A DNA stretch of 64,000 nucleotides from Paramarasmius palmivorus (taxonomy: Eukaryota; Basidiomycota; Agaricomycetes; Agaricales; Marasmiaceae), in NCBI GenBank assembly GCA_037176845.1, contig JAYKXP010000013.1, positions 496,001 through 560,000 on the forward strand. The letters run 5' to 3'. The notes under the pieces were generated by a model, which was given only the letters and a program-made list of their open reading frames with translations, did no database searches and was not told the origin of the DNA. A program made the translations under genes and the position numbers. Numbering within the stretch: position 1 is the first letter of the stretch; every line of letters starts with the position of its first letter. This document shows positions 25,101-35,956 of this stretch, one piece after another.

Positions 25101-25851
25101 TACCTTAGTGTTACACACCATAGATACCGCCGATGAGGCAATAGTATTACCTTCACTAGATGTCCCCGGCAACGAATAAACATTCTGCTCATCAGATACC
25201 CCGGAAAAGGGGCGAGCATCCCGCTCATCAAATACCCCCGAAGAGGGGCGAGCATCCCGCTCATCAAATACCCCAGAAGAGGGGCGAGCATCACGCTCGT
25301 CAAATACCCCAGAAGAGGGGCGAGCATCCCGCTCGTCAGGAAAGGACCTCTGCTTAGAAAGCGACGAGGAGCAAGCGTCCCGCTTGTCCAAGGCCCCTGA
25401 TGATGAAGCACAAGCACCATGGTCCGCGAATTCGGCACAAGCATCCAAACCACCCATCCTAACATCACCGTCACCGTCTAACGCCAGCTGCCCACTACCA
25501 GTCATACCATCACTTGAGACATTTACTAAAAAAAAATTAGCCTCGAATAAGTAGAGTAGAATAAAGCATACCTTGACTTCCATACAATCGACTGGCAAAG
25601 GACTCTCCAGCCGCAGCCACACATGCACCATAAAAATCAAGACCCATGACAGCATCACACCCCAACATAGCATGCGTATCCACCTCGAAGGCAACAGGAA
25701 GACTGATGCATCCATCGCCGTCGCCAATTGTAACGGTAAAAGTTCGGCCATTGACGAACGGGCGACCGACAAATGCCGGAGAGATGTGAGAAGAGAATGT
25801 TTGTTTGTCGAACGTGAGCCTCGCCGGAACGTTAGATATTGTGAAGAACAT
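19134..25851 (-). CDS. Helitron Rep-PIF1 helicase (about 2223 aa)
   Basis: Two exons: 25851-25572 and 25525-19134, joined by a 46-nt GT-AG intron (CAA-G|TA, frame kept; total length divisible by three). The long frame continues 5' of the junction to an ATG at 25772, but the spliced start gives a more coherent N-terminus. Order: an unusual N-terminal segment (SSHISPAFVGRPFVNG, AMLGCDAVMGLDFYG); a 36-bp-repeat-encoded Ser/Asp/Arg tract; Cys-rich segments; an acidic Asn/Asp run; the HUH Rep nuclease with GRLHLHLLIW (DNA near 22765) and the two-Tyr motif YYMCNYTAK (near 22210); then a PIF1-type SF1 helicase with Walker A GPGGTGKS, Walker B LDEVYFLS, GDPCQLPP, SHNAQGRT and YVMLSRVRS. The frame is fully open and all catalytic motifs are present, so it is potentially active. 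Confidence 0.93.
25184..25340. repeat. 36-bp minisatellite inside Helitron ORF
   Basis: Just over four tandem copies of a 36-bp unit encoding a 12-residue repeat (FDERDARPSSGV) on the minus strand. Length is a multiple of three, so copy-number change keeps the frame. Confidence 0.85.
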
Positions 25852-25920
25852 TGTAAGAGGGAATTGAGAAAGAGTAGACGACGAAAAGCAACAAGTCGTA
25901 CGAGAAGAACACAGGAAATA

Positions 25921-25928
25921 TTATGTAA
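25921..25928 (+). promoter_or_regulatory. TTATGTAA motif upstream of F-box gene
   Basis: Lies 73 bp before the F-box ATG at 26002. The same octamer occurs upstream of three other F-box copies or relics (35552, 40115, 43139). A shared promoter element is inferred. Confidence 0.4.
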
Positions 25929-26001
25929 TTATTTGCACTTGTTGTCATTTTGCCCAAGATTCGAGCTGGATAGTTGAGCTAAACCTAAAGGTTCAGCAAT
26001 T

Positions 26002-27393
26002 ATGGACGCCGCAATTCAGCCCCCATCTGCTCAGGCGGAAAATCTTCTCAATACCAATCATCCACTCTCTTCCACCGATCGCGAGGTCTACCAACGTGAA
26101 CACTTGGTAGTGAACCGCCGTCGTGCTGATATCGAATACCAAATGTTGGTAGCTTTAGGCAGGTACCTTACCTTGCTCGCGGAAGATACACGGCTCGATG
26201 GCTACGCACAAGTGTACAAGAGGATTCTCAATCCAATCCGCGCGCTCCCCGATGGGATTTTGCACCAAATATTCCTTACATGCCTCGAGCAATCTACCAG
26301 TGTCTTGCTACCTATGAGACGGTACGATACCAGGAATTACACCCTCGATCCCACAAAACCTCCATGGACGCTAGGTCAAGTTTGTCGTCGCTGGCGGCAA
26401 CTGATACTATCATCTCCATGCCTCTGGACATTTGTACACTTTCAAATACCAGACCCAGGGACACCCTTCCAGGAAATTAGTGGAATGGTTGGTCGGTTGG
26501 CATCCTCCTTGCGCCGATCAGGCACTCTTCCACTCACAGTTGTCGTCTCTTCTACTCGCTCACCAAACCCAAATCATCCGCTCCTTCTTTCACTTTATTC
26601 TCATTCTCATAGATGGGCTGCGGTGCGTTTCAAGCTTACCATCGAGGATCTGGACATTTTCACCAGCATGTCTTTGATGATTCAAGCAAACGTTCCTGTC
26701 CTACAAACCGTAGAACTCGAGCTTCTGGGACTTCTTCCCGGACCTGGTGTCATTGACGCGTTTCAATTTGCACCAGTGTTGCAAAATGTCGTCTTCTTTT
26801 ATTACATAGGAGGCGCTGGCCGCAGGGTCGTCCTAAAAATGCCATGGGCACAGGTCAAGCGATATTATCGCCTGTCACCCCTCGAGAACGAGGTTGCCGT
26901 CACCAACGATCCCCTTCCTGAGATGGGCAACATCGTTCATTTCCATGATCATCTTCAGCTCTATGGTGCTGGAACCCAATTCCGTCTACCATTCCTCCAG
27001 ACCCTTTCGTTGTGGCCGAGAATGTCGCCCTTGGTAATCCCCCTCGAAATCACTACCTTGGACTGCATACGGACCGGTCGGGACCTCTGTGAGCTGCGAA
27101 TCCCAAATTTGGCATGGTCGTCTCTTTCTTCTTTCCTGGGTCGCTCAGGGAGTACTATAGAGAGACTATCTTGCCGTGACAACTTTGGTGTCCACAGTTT
27201 CGGAGTATTCAAATATCTCCCCGCTTTGGTTTCGCTCACAATTGAAGAACCTAGGCAGGATTTGATACAATGTCTAGCCAAAAAGGATCAGAGGGGGCAA
27301 CCGATTTTTGTTCCCAGATTGCGTTCCCTCAATCTTTACGGAGACATCGAGTTTCGCGGGGAAGGCCTTATGGAAATGGTCTCTCCCAGGTGA
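26002..27393 (+). CDS. F-box protein B, shortened by late stop
   Basis: Member of the local F-box family. N-terminal coiled-coil-like segment (PPSAQAENLLNTNHPLSSTD); F-box ILNPIRALPDGILHQIFLTC; then LDPTKPPWTLGQVCRRWR and SPCLWTFVHF; then LRR-like C-terminal half. The frame stops at TGA 27391-27393 right after LMEMVSPR. The same frame then continues with paralogue-like sequence (AVSSFHLCVSEGALSD, then RIQQQLVALTDRGLEVQIRS) up to about 27534. The intact copy at 55-57 kb has the matching tail (MVSARLAMVPPLC...IQGLQVH). So about 50 C-terminal residues are lost through a single stop. May still be functional because F-box and most LRRs remain. Confidence 0.75.
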   Translation: MDAAIQPPSAQAENLLNTNHPLSSTDREVYQREHLVVNRRRADIEYQMLVALGRYLTLLAEDTRLDGYAQVYKRILNPIRALPDGILHQIFLTCLEQSTSVLLPMRRYDTRNYTLDPTKPPWTLGQVCRRWRQLILSSPCLWTFVHFQIPDPGTPFQEISGMVGRLASSLRRSGTLPLTVVVSSTRSPNPNHPLLLSLYSHSHRWAAVRFKLTIEDLDIFTSMSLMIQANVPVLQTVELELLGLLPGPGVIDAFQFAPVLQNVVFFYYIGGAGRRVVLKMPWAQVKRYYRLSPLENEVAVTNDPLPEMGNIVHFHDHLQLYGAGTQFRLPFLQTLSLWPRMSPLVIPLEITTLDCIRTGRDLCELRIPNLAWSSLSSFLGRSGSTIERLSCRDNFGVHSFGVFKYLPALVSLTIEEPRQDLIQCLAKKDQRGQPIFVPRLRSLNLYGDIEFRGEGLMEMVSPR

Positions 27394-27805
27394 GCTGTAT
27401 CGTCATTTCATCTATGTGTCTCGGAAGGTGCCCTTTCGGACAGGATACAACAACAGTTAGTAGCATTAACGGACCGAGGGCTTGAAGTACAGATTCGCTC
27501 ACGACATGAGCCCAGTTTTCTTCAAGCATGTACAGAACTTTGATGGCTTTGCACTAGCTTTGTTCCCAATTCTTCGCAATCTCAATCTCACAATACAGGC
27601 TTCCATGCCCCCGAGGTCTTTTTTGACATCGATGGCGCTCCATCTTGGAGCAACCTCGAAGTGGATGACGCCTCGACATCTTCTTACCACAACTCGTCGT
27701 GTATTCAATAAGTAACACCATTATTAAAACCTTGATTTGGTTTGGAAAGTAGCACACTGAGCTTTGAGTATTATGTACGCAGGTAAGTAGCACCACGACA
27801 ATTCA

Positions 27806-30050
27806 TCAGTGGTGGAATAACCCGGGCTGCTCGTTGATGACTCCAATCTGCTCGTCGCGATAAGTATCTGGCATCATGCCAAGATTTTCGCTGTTGAGTT
27901 GCATAATGACCTTGGGGTCGTTGTTTAGCTTTCATCTATTAGAGCTGCAAAAACTTTGCTCGCCTCATCTGAATGTGATTTGTACTGTCTCCAAACTGGA
28001 CCTATATGACGAGTTAATATCTCCCGACCGACAGTGAACGTAGAAACGTACGGGAAATTCCTTTCCCATCATTGGGCGTCAACGACGTCGCGAATGATAT
28101 CCAGTAATCAACAATAACTCTGCTGATCTCGATGTCGGCTGGTGTCGCATTTAGAGGCGCTCCATAGACGTAGCGGACCAAAGTCGAGTGGCTGACTATA
28201 TATGTACAACCAGTCTATAAGATAATACCGGCCAAAGCGGAAACGAACACACCTCCGAGATAACTCGAGTTAGCTTGCGGCTGTGTGAACTCATAGCCGT
28301 ATGTCGGTACGCCCTTATTTGCAGCCGTTTGGATCCATAAACGCCTAAGAGACTGGAAATTGATGTCTCCAACTAGTCGTGCGTCAGCATCACCTGGAGC
28401 ACAACTGAGCTGAGATAGAACTTACACCAGGCAGCGAACCTCTTCAACCCTTGATCCAACCCAAACGTTTCGTTACCCGTCCCAAATGGCGAACCTAGCG
28501 CGGGAATATCCGGGTATAGCGCGACCAGCTTATCAGCTACTCCAGATAGATCTGCGAGAGTGTAAGGTGGGAGTGGAGGTGCGTAGATGACGAGGATGAA
28601 CTGCCTCATCGTAGCATCTGTGAAGTTGAGACCAGTTGGAGGAATGAAAGATGTTCCTAGGGTATACTGATTAAGTACAGCAGCACCGCGAGTATGTGGA
28701 TCAGACCTTCATCCAGCTGCGTCCCAGCAATGAACGGTATCCTTGCGAAACTCCCTTGCTCGTATAATCTCGACGGAAGATCCGGAAGGAATCCATCTGG
28801 ACCATCGAGAACTGGTGCCCACTGGCCTATGCCGTTTTTATCTGTCGATATGGACATGCCCTGTACAATCGATGCCGAAGAGATATTTGGATTCTGTAGG
28901 CACTCGAAAGTGGACTCAGTAGAGGTTAAGTTGGCGCATTCGGGGACACCTCCAACGAATATGGCCCGGTCGTCCTCTCGGTACTGAGGTGGAAATATGG
29001 GTGAAGTAGGTTGCAGTCCCGACTGGAATATCTACAAAAGCAGGTCAGTAGACATCCTGGGAAAAGCTAATGGTTCTGTCCTACCGCAGCTCTAGCATGC
29101 TCCCCAAACCTCGGATTCAAGTATTGAATTGAAGTCATAATAGAACCTGCGCTGTGTCCAAATACCGTCACCTATCTCGCCATTCATATCCAAGATCTTC
29201 GGATCGAAGAAAGCGAAACTAACTTTATTAGGATCACCACCAAACGCTCTTACATTCTTCTTCACCCATTCCAATGCGACGAGCTGGTCTTTCAACCCAA
29301 GGTTGAGTGCACCTCGATCTGCAGCCTCCTGGCCTTGGGGAAAGCCTAAGGGACCGAGTCGATAGTTGAAGTTTATGTAGATCACAGGTGTACCCTATAA
29401 AAGCAGTTAGATTGACGGAGAGGAGGAATGGAAAGAGGACTGACACGGGCAACGCTCTGCTGAACGAAGACACTACCATTATGCTGAGCTACAGTACCAG
29501 AATGGAAGCCGCCTCCATATGTCCTTGAAACGCAACTTCGTCGAAATTTTGGTCTCTGGCAACAAAACAAACTACACACCAAAACATCACAGGTAAAGCT
29601 GAGTCTTCGTTTATACCCGAGGGACGGAGGACATTTATAGAGAGGCAGTCTTCCGAGACCTGAGATGCTGCTAAATTCTGCCATGTCATACGAGAGGCAT
29701 AAAAAAGACTTAGAGACTTCCGGCCCAAAGGGTAGACACGTGACATACCAACTGTAGACACGCACTTCCAAAGTGGCTCGCATCCATTGTTCCGTTGACA
29801 TAGTTGGTCCTTAACACGGGCGGTTCGAGCCGTTTGGGAGATTCTGTATATGGGATACCTGACAAACGTCATACGGTTAGCGACACGAATACTGAATAGA
29901 AGACAAACACACCTCCAAAGAAGTCTGTTTAAAGAGAGGTTTGTCTCTCCCTGTGAGAATGGTGTTCCCAAGCTGAACTCCCGGAGCAGCGAGAGCTTGG
30001 TGTGAGAATAGGAGCGAGAGAAGAGCTGGGACTGTGGACTTCCAAATCAT
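27806..30050 (-). CDS. Secreted type-B carboxylesterase/lipase, copy 1
   Basis: Alpha/beta-hydrolase of the carboxylesterase type B family; likely hydrolyses ester bonds outside the cell. Start at 30050 gives a signal peptide (MIWKSTVPALLSLLFSHQAL-AAP). About ten short introns. Landmarks: VSEDCLSINVLRPSG; oxyanion region TYGGGFHSGT; YINFNYRLGPLGFP; LKDQLVALEWVKKN; nucleophile elbow GHSAGS; acidic residue in AGTQLDEG; His segment SHSTLVRYVYG; C-terminus MPDTYRDEQIGVINE...LFHH with stop at 27806-27808. The elbow has His where most type-B esterases have Glu (GESAG). Close paralogue of the gene at 60159-62417, which lies on the opposite strand. Confidence 0.88.
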
Positions 30051-31095
30051 CGGAACAACTTGAAGTTCCACGAAGGAATGGGTGAAGTTACGCGTCGACG
30101 ACAGTTCATTTAATACTCGAAAGCCGGGAAGATTAGCTCGCGAGCTGGGCGTGGTAGCCTTAAGCCTTACCCGCGGGACCGTAGGAGATGATTTAGATTT
30201 CCCGCCGGCTAGTGTCCACATTTAGACGGTTCCGTCGGGATACACAGTATGGCTCAACTCACGAGCCTTGGATCTCCAGAGCGAATCAGCTACAGCCTGG
30301 AGGCGAAACGAGGTAAAAGCCCACCGAAACGCCTTTTTTCATTTGTGTAAGTCCCGTCTCTCCGGCCTAAATGGTCTCAACGCTACGATCACCCAGTCAT
30401 CCAAACTAACATTTTGTATGCTTCCTTCGAATTTACAGGTGATTCGAGGGTTGACGTGGAAGAACACTAACAATTTCAGCCGAACAAAAAAGGATCGAGC
30501 TCGAAGGCACCACTTGACACGATGGAAATTCAAAGCTCAAGGTCATCGATTATGCCAATTGACAGGTAAGAGAATACAAGTATGATCTGCACTCAATCAC
30601 ATTAGCCCACTGTGAACGGAATAGGATTGAAGGCACTCACTGATGCTAGGCTCGTGCCCACCTTGTGTAACGATCCCTTCTTTTTTGTAAGCTTGTCTGT
30701 TATGTCTTATCGTCATCAATCATTCCTGCGGGACTTGAGGGTATTAACCCTCAAACACCAGCACGGGTGATAATTGGGTGATAAGAGGATAAGTAAAAGG
30801 TGTGAGTGTCAGAGTGACGCGCGAGTAAAGGCGAGTAACCTGTGACAGCTCGTGACTCGTGACCTCTTGTCCAGTTCCTCAATTCTTGTCCTCTGCCACC
30901 ACCTGAAACCGTTCCCTTCCCTCGAGCTTGAACTCGAATTCTTGAAACGCATCGATAGGATACTACATAGCCGGGCAGGAGCAACTGTTGACTTCTTAGC
31001 AAGGAAGAGGTGAGTCGTTCAGCATAATAATCAGTCTTTGCCTTGTGTACTGTTCATTGACATTTCGGCGGAATAGCTCCTTTGATTCTTGCGAA
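30051..31095. other. Intergenic between divergent genes
   Basis: Divergent promoter space between esterase copy 1 and F-box C. Around 30806-30876 there is a TGAC/GTCA-rich patch (CTCGTGACTCGTGACC) similar to one at 13440-13480. An open frame at 30268-30585 shows no domain and is not called. Confidence 0.4.
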
Positions 31096-32076
31096 ATGGT
31101 GGTTGAAATACGTACTCCGTCCGCGAATGTAGAAAACCTTACCCAAACCAATGACATCCTTTCGGCCACCGACCGTGTTGCATACACGCACGAATTCTTG
31201 ACCGTGAAGAATCGTCTCGTTCACGTCAGGCGCGAAATTTCAGAGGCAACGGAAAGGATCCGCACCTTGCAAGAAGAGGAATTACATCTCGTCTGCTACT
31301 CCGAAACATATAAGAGGATCCTTCATCCTATTCGCCAGCTCTCTGACCAGATCTTACGAGAGATATTTCTAGCCTGCCTTGAACAACATGATATCCTAAC
31401 ACCCATCAGAAAACATGACCTCCCAAGCGATTCTCTCGATCCAACCAAAGCCCCTTGGACACTGGGCCAAGTCTGTCGCCGTTGGCGGAGAGTCGCGTTG
31501 TCTTCCCCATCACTATGGACATTTATACGTGTCCGGATTTCAGAACCCCTCTTATCCTCTACGTCGATCCAAAAAACTAGTAGGATGGCAAATCAGCTTG
31601 CATCCCGCTTGCGTCGGTCAGGCAATCTTCCGTTAACTCTCGATATCGCCATACCCTCGTCAGGCATCTTTTCACCAAATCCCAATCATCCGCTTCTCTT
31701 TGCTCTCTACTCTCATTCCTCGAGATGGGCAGCGGTACGGCTTGAGATCACGATGAATAATGTAGACGTGTTCACTTGCATGTCTTCGATGGTAAAAGCC
31801 GAAACACCGATCCTGCATACTATAGTCCTTGATCTCAAAGGACAGTTATCGGAGGATGGAGTCATCGACGCGTTTGAATTTGCACCGTGTTTACAACATG
31901 TCACTCTGTGCTACCGACTGAAGAGGGACGGGGTAAAGAAGGAGAAAGGCGCAGAGGATGACGATGACATGGGCTTGAGGATTGTTTTGAAGATGCCGTG
32001 GACTCAAATCAAGCAGTTTCGTCGTTTGGCGCTGGAAGATAACCAGACTACGATTACTTGTGGACCTCTTCCCTAG
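31096..32076 (+). pseudogene. F-box protein C, C-terminally deleted
   Basis: Start chosen at 31096 (MVVEIRTPSANVENLTQTND) because it aligns with the starts of the other family members. F-box: ILHPIRQLSDQILREIFLAC; then LDPTKAPWTLGQVCRRWRRV and SPSLWTFIRV. The frame stops right after TITCGPLP (paralogues: VTSEPLPQM...). Just beyond the stop, another frame reads GNQFQFQTLCM, matching the paralogue segment GTQFRLPFLQTLSL. This indicates an internal deletion and loss of about the last 170 residues. An F-box domain without most LRRs could still be expressed, so it may be a truncated gene and not a dead one. Confidence 0.65.
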
Positions 32077-32255
32077 GCAATCAGTTTCAGTTCCAGACCT
32101 TATGTATGCACTTGTAGTTCTACCTCACTGTTACGTTATGAAAATGGGGTTTTTTTGTACCGTTGTAGTGCTAGGTCTGAGCAGAGACCTGAAAACTGTA
32201 TAGAATTACGAATCCGCTCGAGAAACTTCTCTACAAGGGAATGCGTGTACCATCG

Positions 32256-32370
32256 GCTATTGTAGAGAGATTCACCAAAAGCAACGATGTTCTCTCTCCC
32301 ACCGACCGCGCTAAAACATGAACTTGTCATTGTGAATCGTCGTCTCGCCGATATACACGGCGTCAGTGAC
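32256..32370 (+). pseudogene. F-box 5' relic
   Basis: Reads RFTKSNDVLSPTDRA then, in another frame, HELVIVNRRLADIHG. These match the N-terminal ENFTKTNDVLSP...YQQE and NRLANIRR segments of the intact F-box copies. Frameshifted, with nothing further downstream. It sits between F-box C and TenA-like copy 1. Confidence 0.6.
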
Positions 32371-32794
32371 GCTTCAAAGGCTGACCATTCCCAGGAATAC
32401 TCTTACGTTTCTGTCAAGGGAAATGCGGGACAAAATGACTTAGTTCCGAACCCTGGGGCTAGAAGTAGACTCGGGAGGAGATCATTACGAACGGAACAGT
32501 GTTCCTGCTGTATTTCATTCATGACTGGTATCTAGTCTTTTGGGCTTCTTTGTAGTCGCTTTGGATAGCTCTCCAATGTACTGATTTGCTGTCAATAGTG
32601 CACAAATACATGATATCGTGTTCCAACCTACGTAGGAAGCTCCAAAATCGACTAGGACATCTCCAACCTAGCCTCATGATCTAGCATAGGAACGAAAAAG
32701 AGTGGTTCATTCGTATCACGCCGTATATGACAATATTCGTACTACCGAGTTCTCGTGATAGTCTTCGGGGCACTACTCCACATGATGATATATC

Positions 32795-34031
32795 CTACCT
32801 ACTCCCTACACCTCCTTCGTTAGCGTCATCACCTTCGGTTTTCAAGCCCAACAACCTCTTCCACGCGCCACGGCTATGAGGGCCCTGACGTTTCTGTTTT
32901 GGTAGTCCTGGGATCCCAGGCGAAAGGGGCACCGGCTTGATCACTGATGGATCATAGGCTGAATTGAAAAGCCCGACTTCAAGACGAAGGGCCGCGCGGA
33001 AGAGTTCTTGAGCCTGTTCCTCGGTTATCGTCGACGCATAGGTGCTGGCGTTCTGGTCGAGGAACACTGTAGAAGTGTTGGTAGATACTAGATTTGCACC
33101 ATGAAGACTCACAAGACAAGGCGTTGGCAGAATCAGCCATTTCTGCGGTACCATTAGCGTCAACCTTGACATTGGGTAGGATCCAGTTATTGTAGAATAT
33201 CGTGTCTTTGACGGTAGTGGGGTCATTGTATAGCTTCACACCGAGCTTGGACCACGCCTATCAAGAGGAATGAGTTGTCTATACCCAAGGAATAGTTTTT
33301 AGAATACCTACCCAGTAACATCCAATTAGGATGATGTGTAGATTGTACCAGTCATCCTGGCGTGCGTTATTCTGTAGAGACTGCCCATAAGCAATCTCCC
33401 CGACCGTCCGCTCAACCTGAAAGTCGTCTGCAGATAAACCGAGTCCACCTTCCGCCTCAGGTTTGATGCAGGTAGTAAACCAGTCTACGACATAGCTTTT
33501 CAAAGAGTCGTGAACCGAATCGAGTTCATCGCTGAGGTCATCAAAATCAAAGTCGTCATGTGGTAGGACAGCGAGACGTAGGACCTTGAACTTGAACCAA
33601 TCCACGAGATAAAAGTAATCTTGCTATACTCACATCAGCCCAATGCGAAGCCCAATAATCGACATCATCATCAAGGACTACTTACCACAGCATACTTCTT
33701 ATACGCCGCGATTGCATCCGGGTTGCCTTTGGCCGCTTCATTGCAGAGGGTATTGTTCATGAAAGCGTCAACGACGTCTTGGTTCTTGGGGTTGTTCCAA
33801 AATTTGTCAATCACGACACTGGATAAACACGATGCTAGTGAGTGAACGGAGGGAGACGAAGCGATACGATGCGACTTACTCTGGAGTAGCCCGTTGTTGG
33901 TCATCGAATATAGTTTTATAGACGTGGTCGGCACCCTTAGCGCGTCCTGTAGCAACACTGTCTTCGTAAACGCTGAGCAGTGCAAGTCTGCCACGCGCAG
34001 AGTGGCCTTTCAATGCATTAGGAGAGCTCAT
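32795..34031 (-). CDS. TenA/heme-oxygenase-like protein, copy T1
   Basis: All-helical TenA (thiaminase II) superfamily candidate. Five exons: MSSPNALKGHSARGRLALLS...; VVIDKFWNN...AYKKYAV; QDYFYLVDWFKFKVLRLAVLPHDDF...; AWSKLGVKLYNDPTTVKDTIF...; C-terminal FRAALRLEVGLFNSAYD. The three residues expected in TenA enzymes have counterparts: Asp in QDYFYL, Cys in ILIGCYW, Glu in LRLEVGLF. Length (about 330) exceeds bacterial TenA (about 220) because of the N-terminal extension and a Pro/Gly-rich tail ending SRGAWKRLLGL. Tail-to-tail with F-box C and its neighbouring relic. Details (KLGVKLYNDP, NNARQDDWYN, PHDDF) pair it with T4 more closely than with T2 or T3. Substrate unknown. Confidence 0.68.
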
Positions 34032-34086
34032 GATGTCGAGTATGTTCGAGGGAAAGTCTGAAGACCCTTCGCTGGTCGAGACGGTG

Positions 34087-34092
34087 CTTATA
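34087..34092 (-). promoter_or_regulatory. TATA box of T1
   Basis: TATAAG about 56-61 bp before the T1 ATG, in context GATATAAGCACC. Equivalent elements precede T2, T3, T4 and the gene starting at 41896. Confidence 0.55.
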
Positions 34093-34869
34093 TCTGCCCT
34101 TTGGTTAAGAGTGATATCAGTACCTGATGACCCGGCCCATGAGGTACACTCAGAACTTACGTTCGACCGAATCACTAGCTGGGAGGGCCACCCCAGAACT
34201 CTGATGCGGGAATGCAACAGAGCCACCCTATGACTTGACGAAGGAGGGCCGCGCGTCACTTGTCGATACTAAAGCGTTCGTTAGCGTTATCTTGTGGATC
34301 TAGAGGCCCAGGTACAGGCATCCTACATCGGACCTTAGTGGTGGAGCCCTCGCATCGAATCATCCGAATCACATACTAGAGTCTCAAGGTCTTAATTACA
34401 CCCAATCCCTCGCATCCCAAATAGAATTCAGGCCCTGTTCTCGGGCTGTCTGATGGTCTAAACTGGTCTGTCCGGTTGGAATTCAGTCAGTGTTACTAAA
34501 ACTTGATAGCAAAGGCGGACTCACCTCTGGCGCCGCCTCGATCGATGACTAGGTCGACGAGTTGTGGCCACAGACTAGCATTTCCATTACATAGCAAGTA
34601 TCACGCCGATTTACTCCTCTATGGAGCATCTGAGTTAGAACGTAGGTTCAGTCAAGGACAGATAGGGCTATGGGGCTGGCAAGATGGTTATGGCACGACC
34701 CCAGAAATTAGACTTCTTCGCCTCCGAAACTTCGGCATAGAACTGGTGATAGGACATCGGTATGGACTCCCCGTGCATGAACATCGCCCTTGAGCTCTAA
34801 GTCCGGTCCATTGCCCACTCTAGCCATCCATATCCCTCCTAATTACCAAAAGCCTTTCCCATCGCAGTT

Positions 34870-35610
34870 AAGTTGGTCTAGCACACGTTCATTAACTCTG
34901 GTGGTGACCGACTAAGATTCCAACAAGTAGAACACATTCTGCGTCTGCCATGCGGCACATTAGTTGCTCCATTATTATTTGAAAGTAACGCAGTACTCAC
35001 ACAGAATATGCTAACTGATGACATGGCTCGATGGATGGAAGGGATGTAGAAGGACGTAGAGCGCAAGTTGAAGTTACCTGATTGCCAACAATCTCCTCCT
35101 TCCACGAGCGTAGTCTTTTCAGGTTGATTATGACGCGGTCTATTAATCCCTCTTTCGAGTCCTGTATGCAAACCAAATCAATGCGAAATGTATCATATGC
35201 AAGGGAGGTATGCGCACCTTGACTAGCTCATTCCAAACCTTCGTAGCTTGTCGATACCCGGAGGTACACCCCCACGACTACCCAAACCTTGAAGCAGCCG
35301 CTTCAGACCAGTAGACCAAAGGAACCAGATGGGTATAATCCAGCGCTTATAAGTCTTTCAAGTCCTGTTCAGTTGAGGTGACATGGTGAGTCCAATTTTC
35401 ACGCACGAAGAGACGAATGTATCACCCACAGTGTCCGTGATTCCCAGTCGAATACATTTTTGGGTTTATTTTTCTGGTCCCTACAGGAATGAAGCGAAAT
35501 CTAGGCGGGTCGCAGAGTGGACATCGAGGCAGGCGAGGAAGAAAAAACTTGTTATGTAACGTTCACTGGCTGCTCTTGACTTCAACTAGCGCTGCACTCC
35601 GACTTGGGGT
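34870..35610 (-). pseudogene. Probable relic of U-family gene
   Basis: On the minus strand coding-like pieces occur: RQATKVWNELVK, then DSKEGLIDRVIINLKRLRSW and, after an apparent intron, YFQIIMEQLMCRMADAE. They do not join into one open frame. The 5' flank (about 35490-35560) aligns with the 5' flank of the U gene near 40055-40122 (AGGCGG...TTATGTAA). Position, head-to-head with F-box relic G, matches the U-F arrangement seen at 40.1 and 43.1 kb. Weak evidence. The stretch 34093-34869 holds nothing I can name. Confidence 0.35.
35552..35559 (+). promoter_or_regulatory. TTATGTAA motif, U-F divergent spacer
   Basis: Same octamer as at 25921, 40115 and 43139, again upstream of an F-box copy (relic G). 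Confidence 0.35.
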
Positions 35611-35956
35611 GAATATCGGAGAGTTACTTCGCCGTCGCGGATGAGGCCTGAGAGATCGAAAACAGTACATTTACCTCCCTTCCTCTCCAGAATTACTTCT
35701 CAATAATTTTACTTTAAACCATATATGTTACATTATCATTTATGGTTTGGTTCTTTATTGTTACGAAGAGCCGGCGAGGTATTTACCTGTAGTTTACAGT
35801 TATTTACCTGAGCTATGTATTTAGCGGAGTCGGTCAATTTATAGTTGTTTCTTGTTTCTAAATATGTACTGTTGGGATCATTAGAGGCGCGTCATTCATA
35901 GCTCAAGTTCTTGCCTGAAACTGACTTCTCTCAAACAGCGGACTTCAAGCAGTAAT

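Larger units (their letters stand above)
19029..25920 (-). mobile_element. Autonomous Helitron, termini unresolved
   Basis: Rolling-circle element defined by its Rep/helicase gene. Helitrons normally begin with TC and end with a hairpin plus CTRR between host A and T; no unambiguous pair was found. On the right the element must stop before, or very close to, the F-box promoter motif at 25921. On the left the 871-bp palindrome adjoins it and may or may not belong to it. The body is visibly AT-richer than the host genes around it. Confidence 0.6.

Noticed and set aside
25573..25772. Using ATG 25772 as the Helitron protein start, giving an N-terminus with two hydrophobic stretches
   Set aside because: A clean 46-nt intron links the long frame to a better upstream start at 25851; the hydrophobic residues come from reading the other exon out of frame and through the intron.
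29820..29850. GGTTCGAGCC string resembling a tRNA B-box
   Set aside because: No cloverleaf or A-box could be placed, and it lies inside the esterase gene.
30268..30585. 105-codon open frame upstream of F-box C
   Set aside because: No domain, no splice partner, no similarity to other copies; likely chance.
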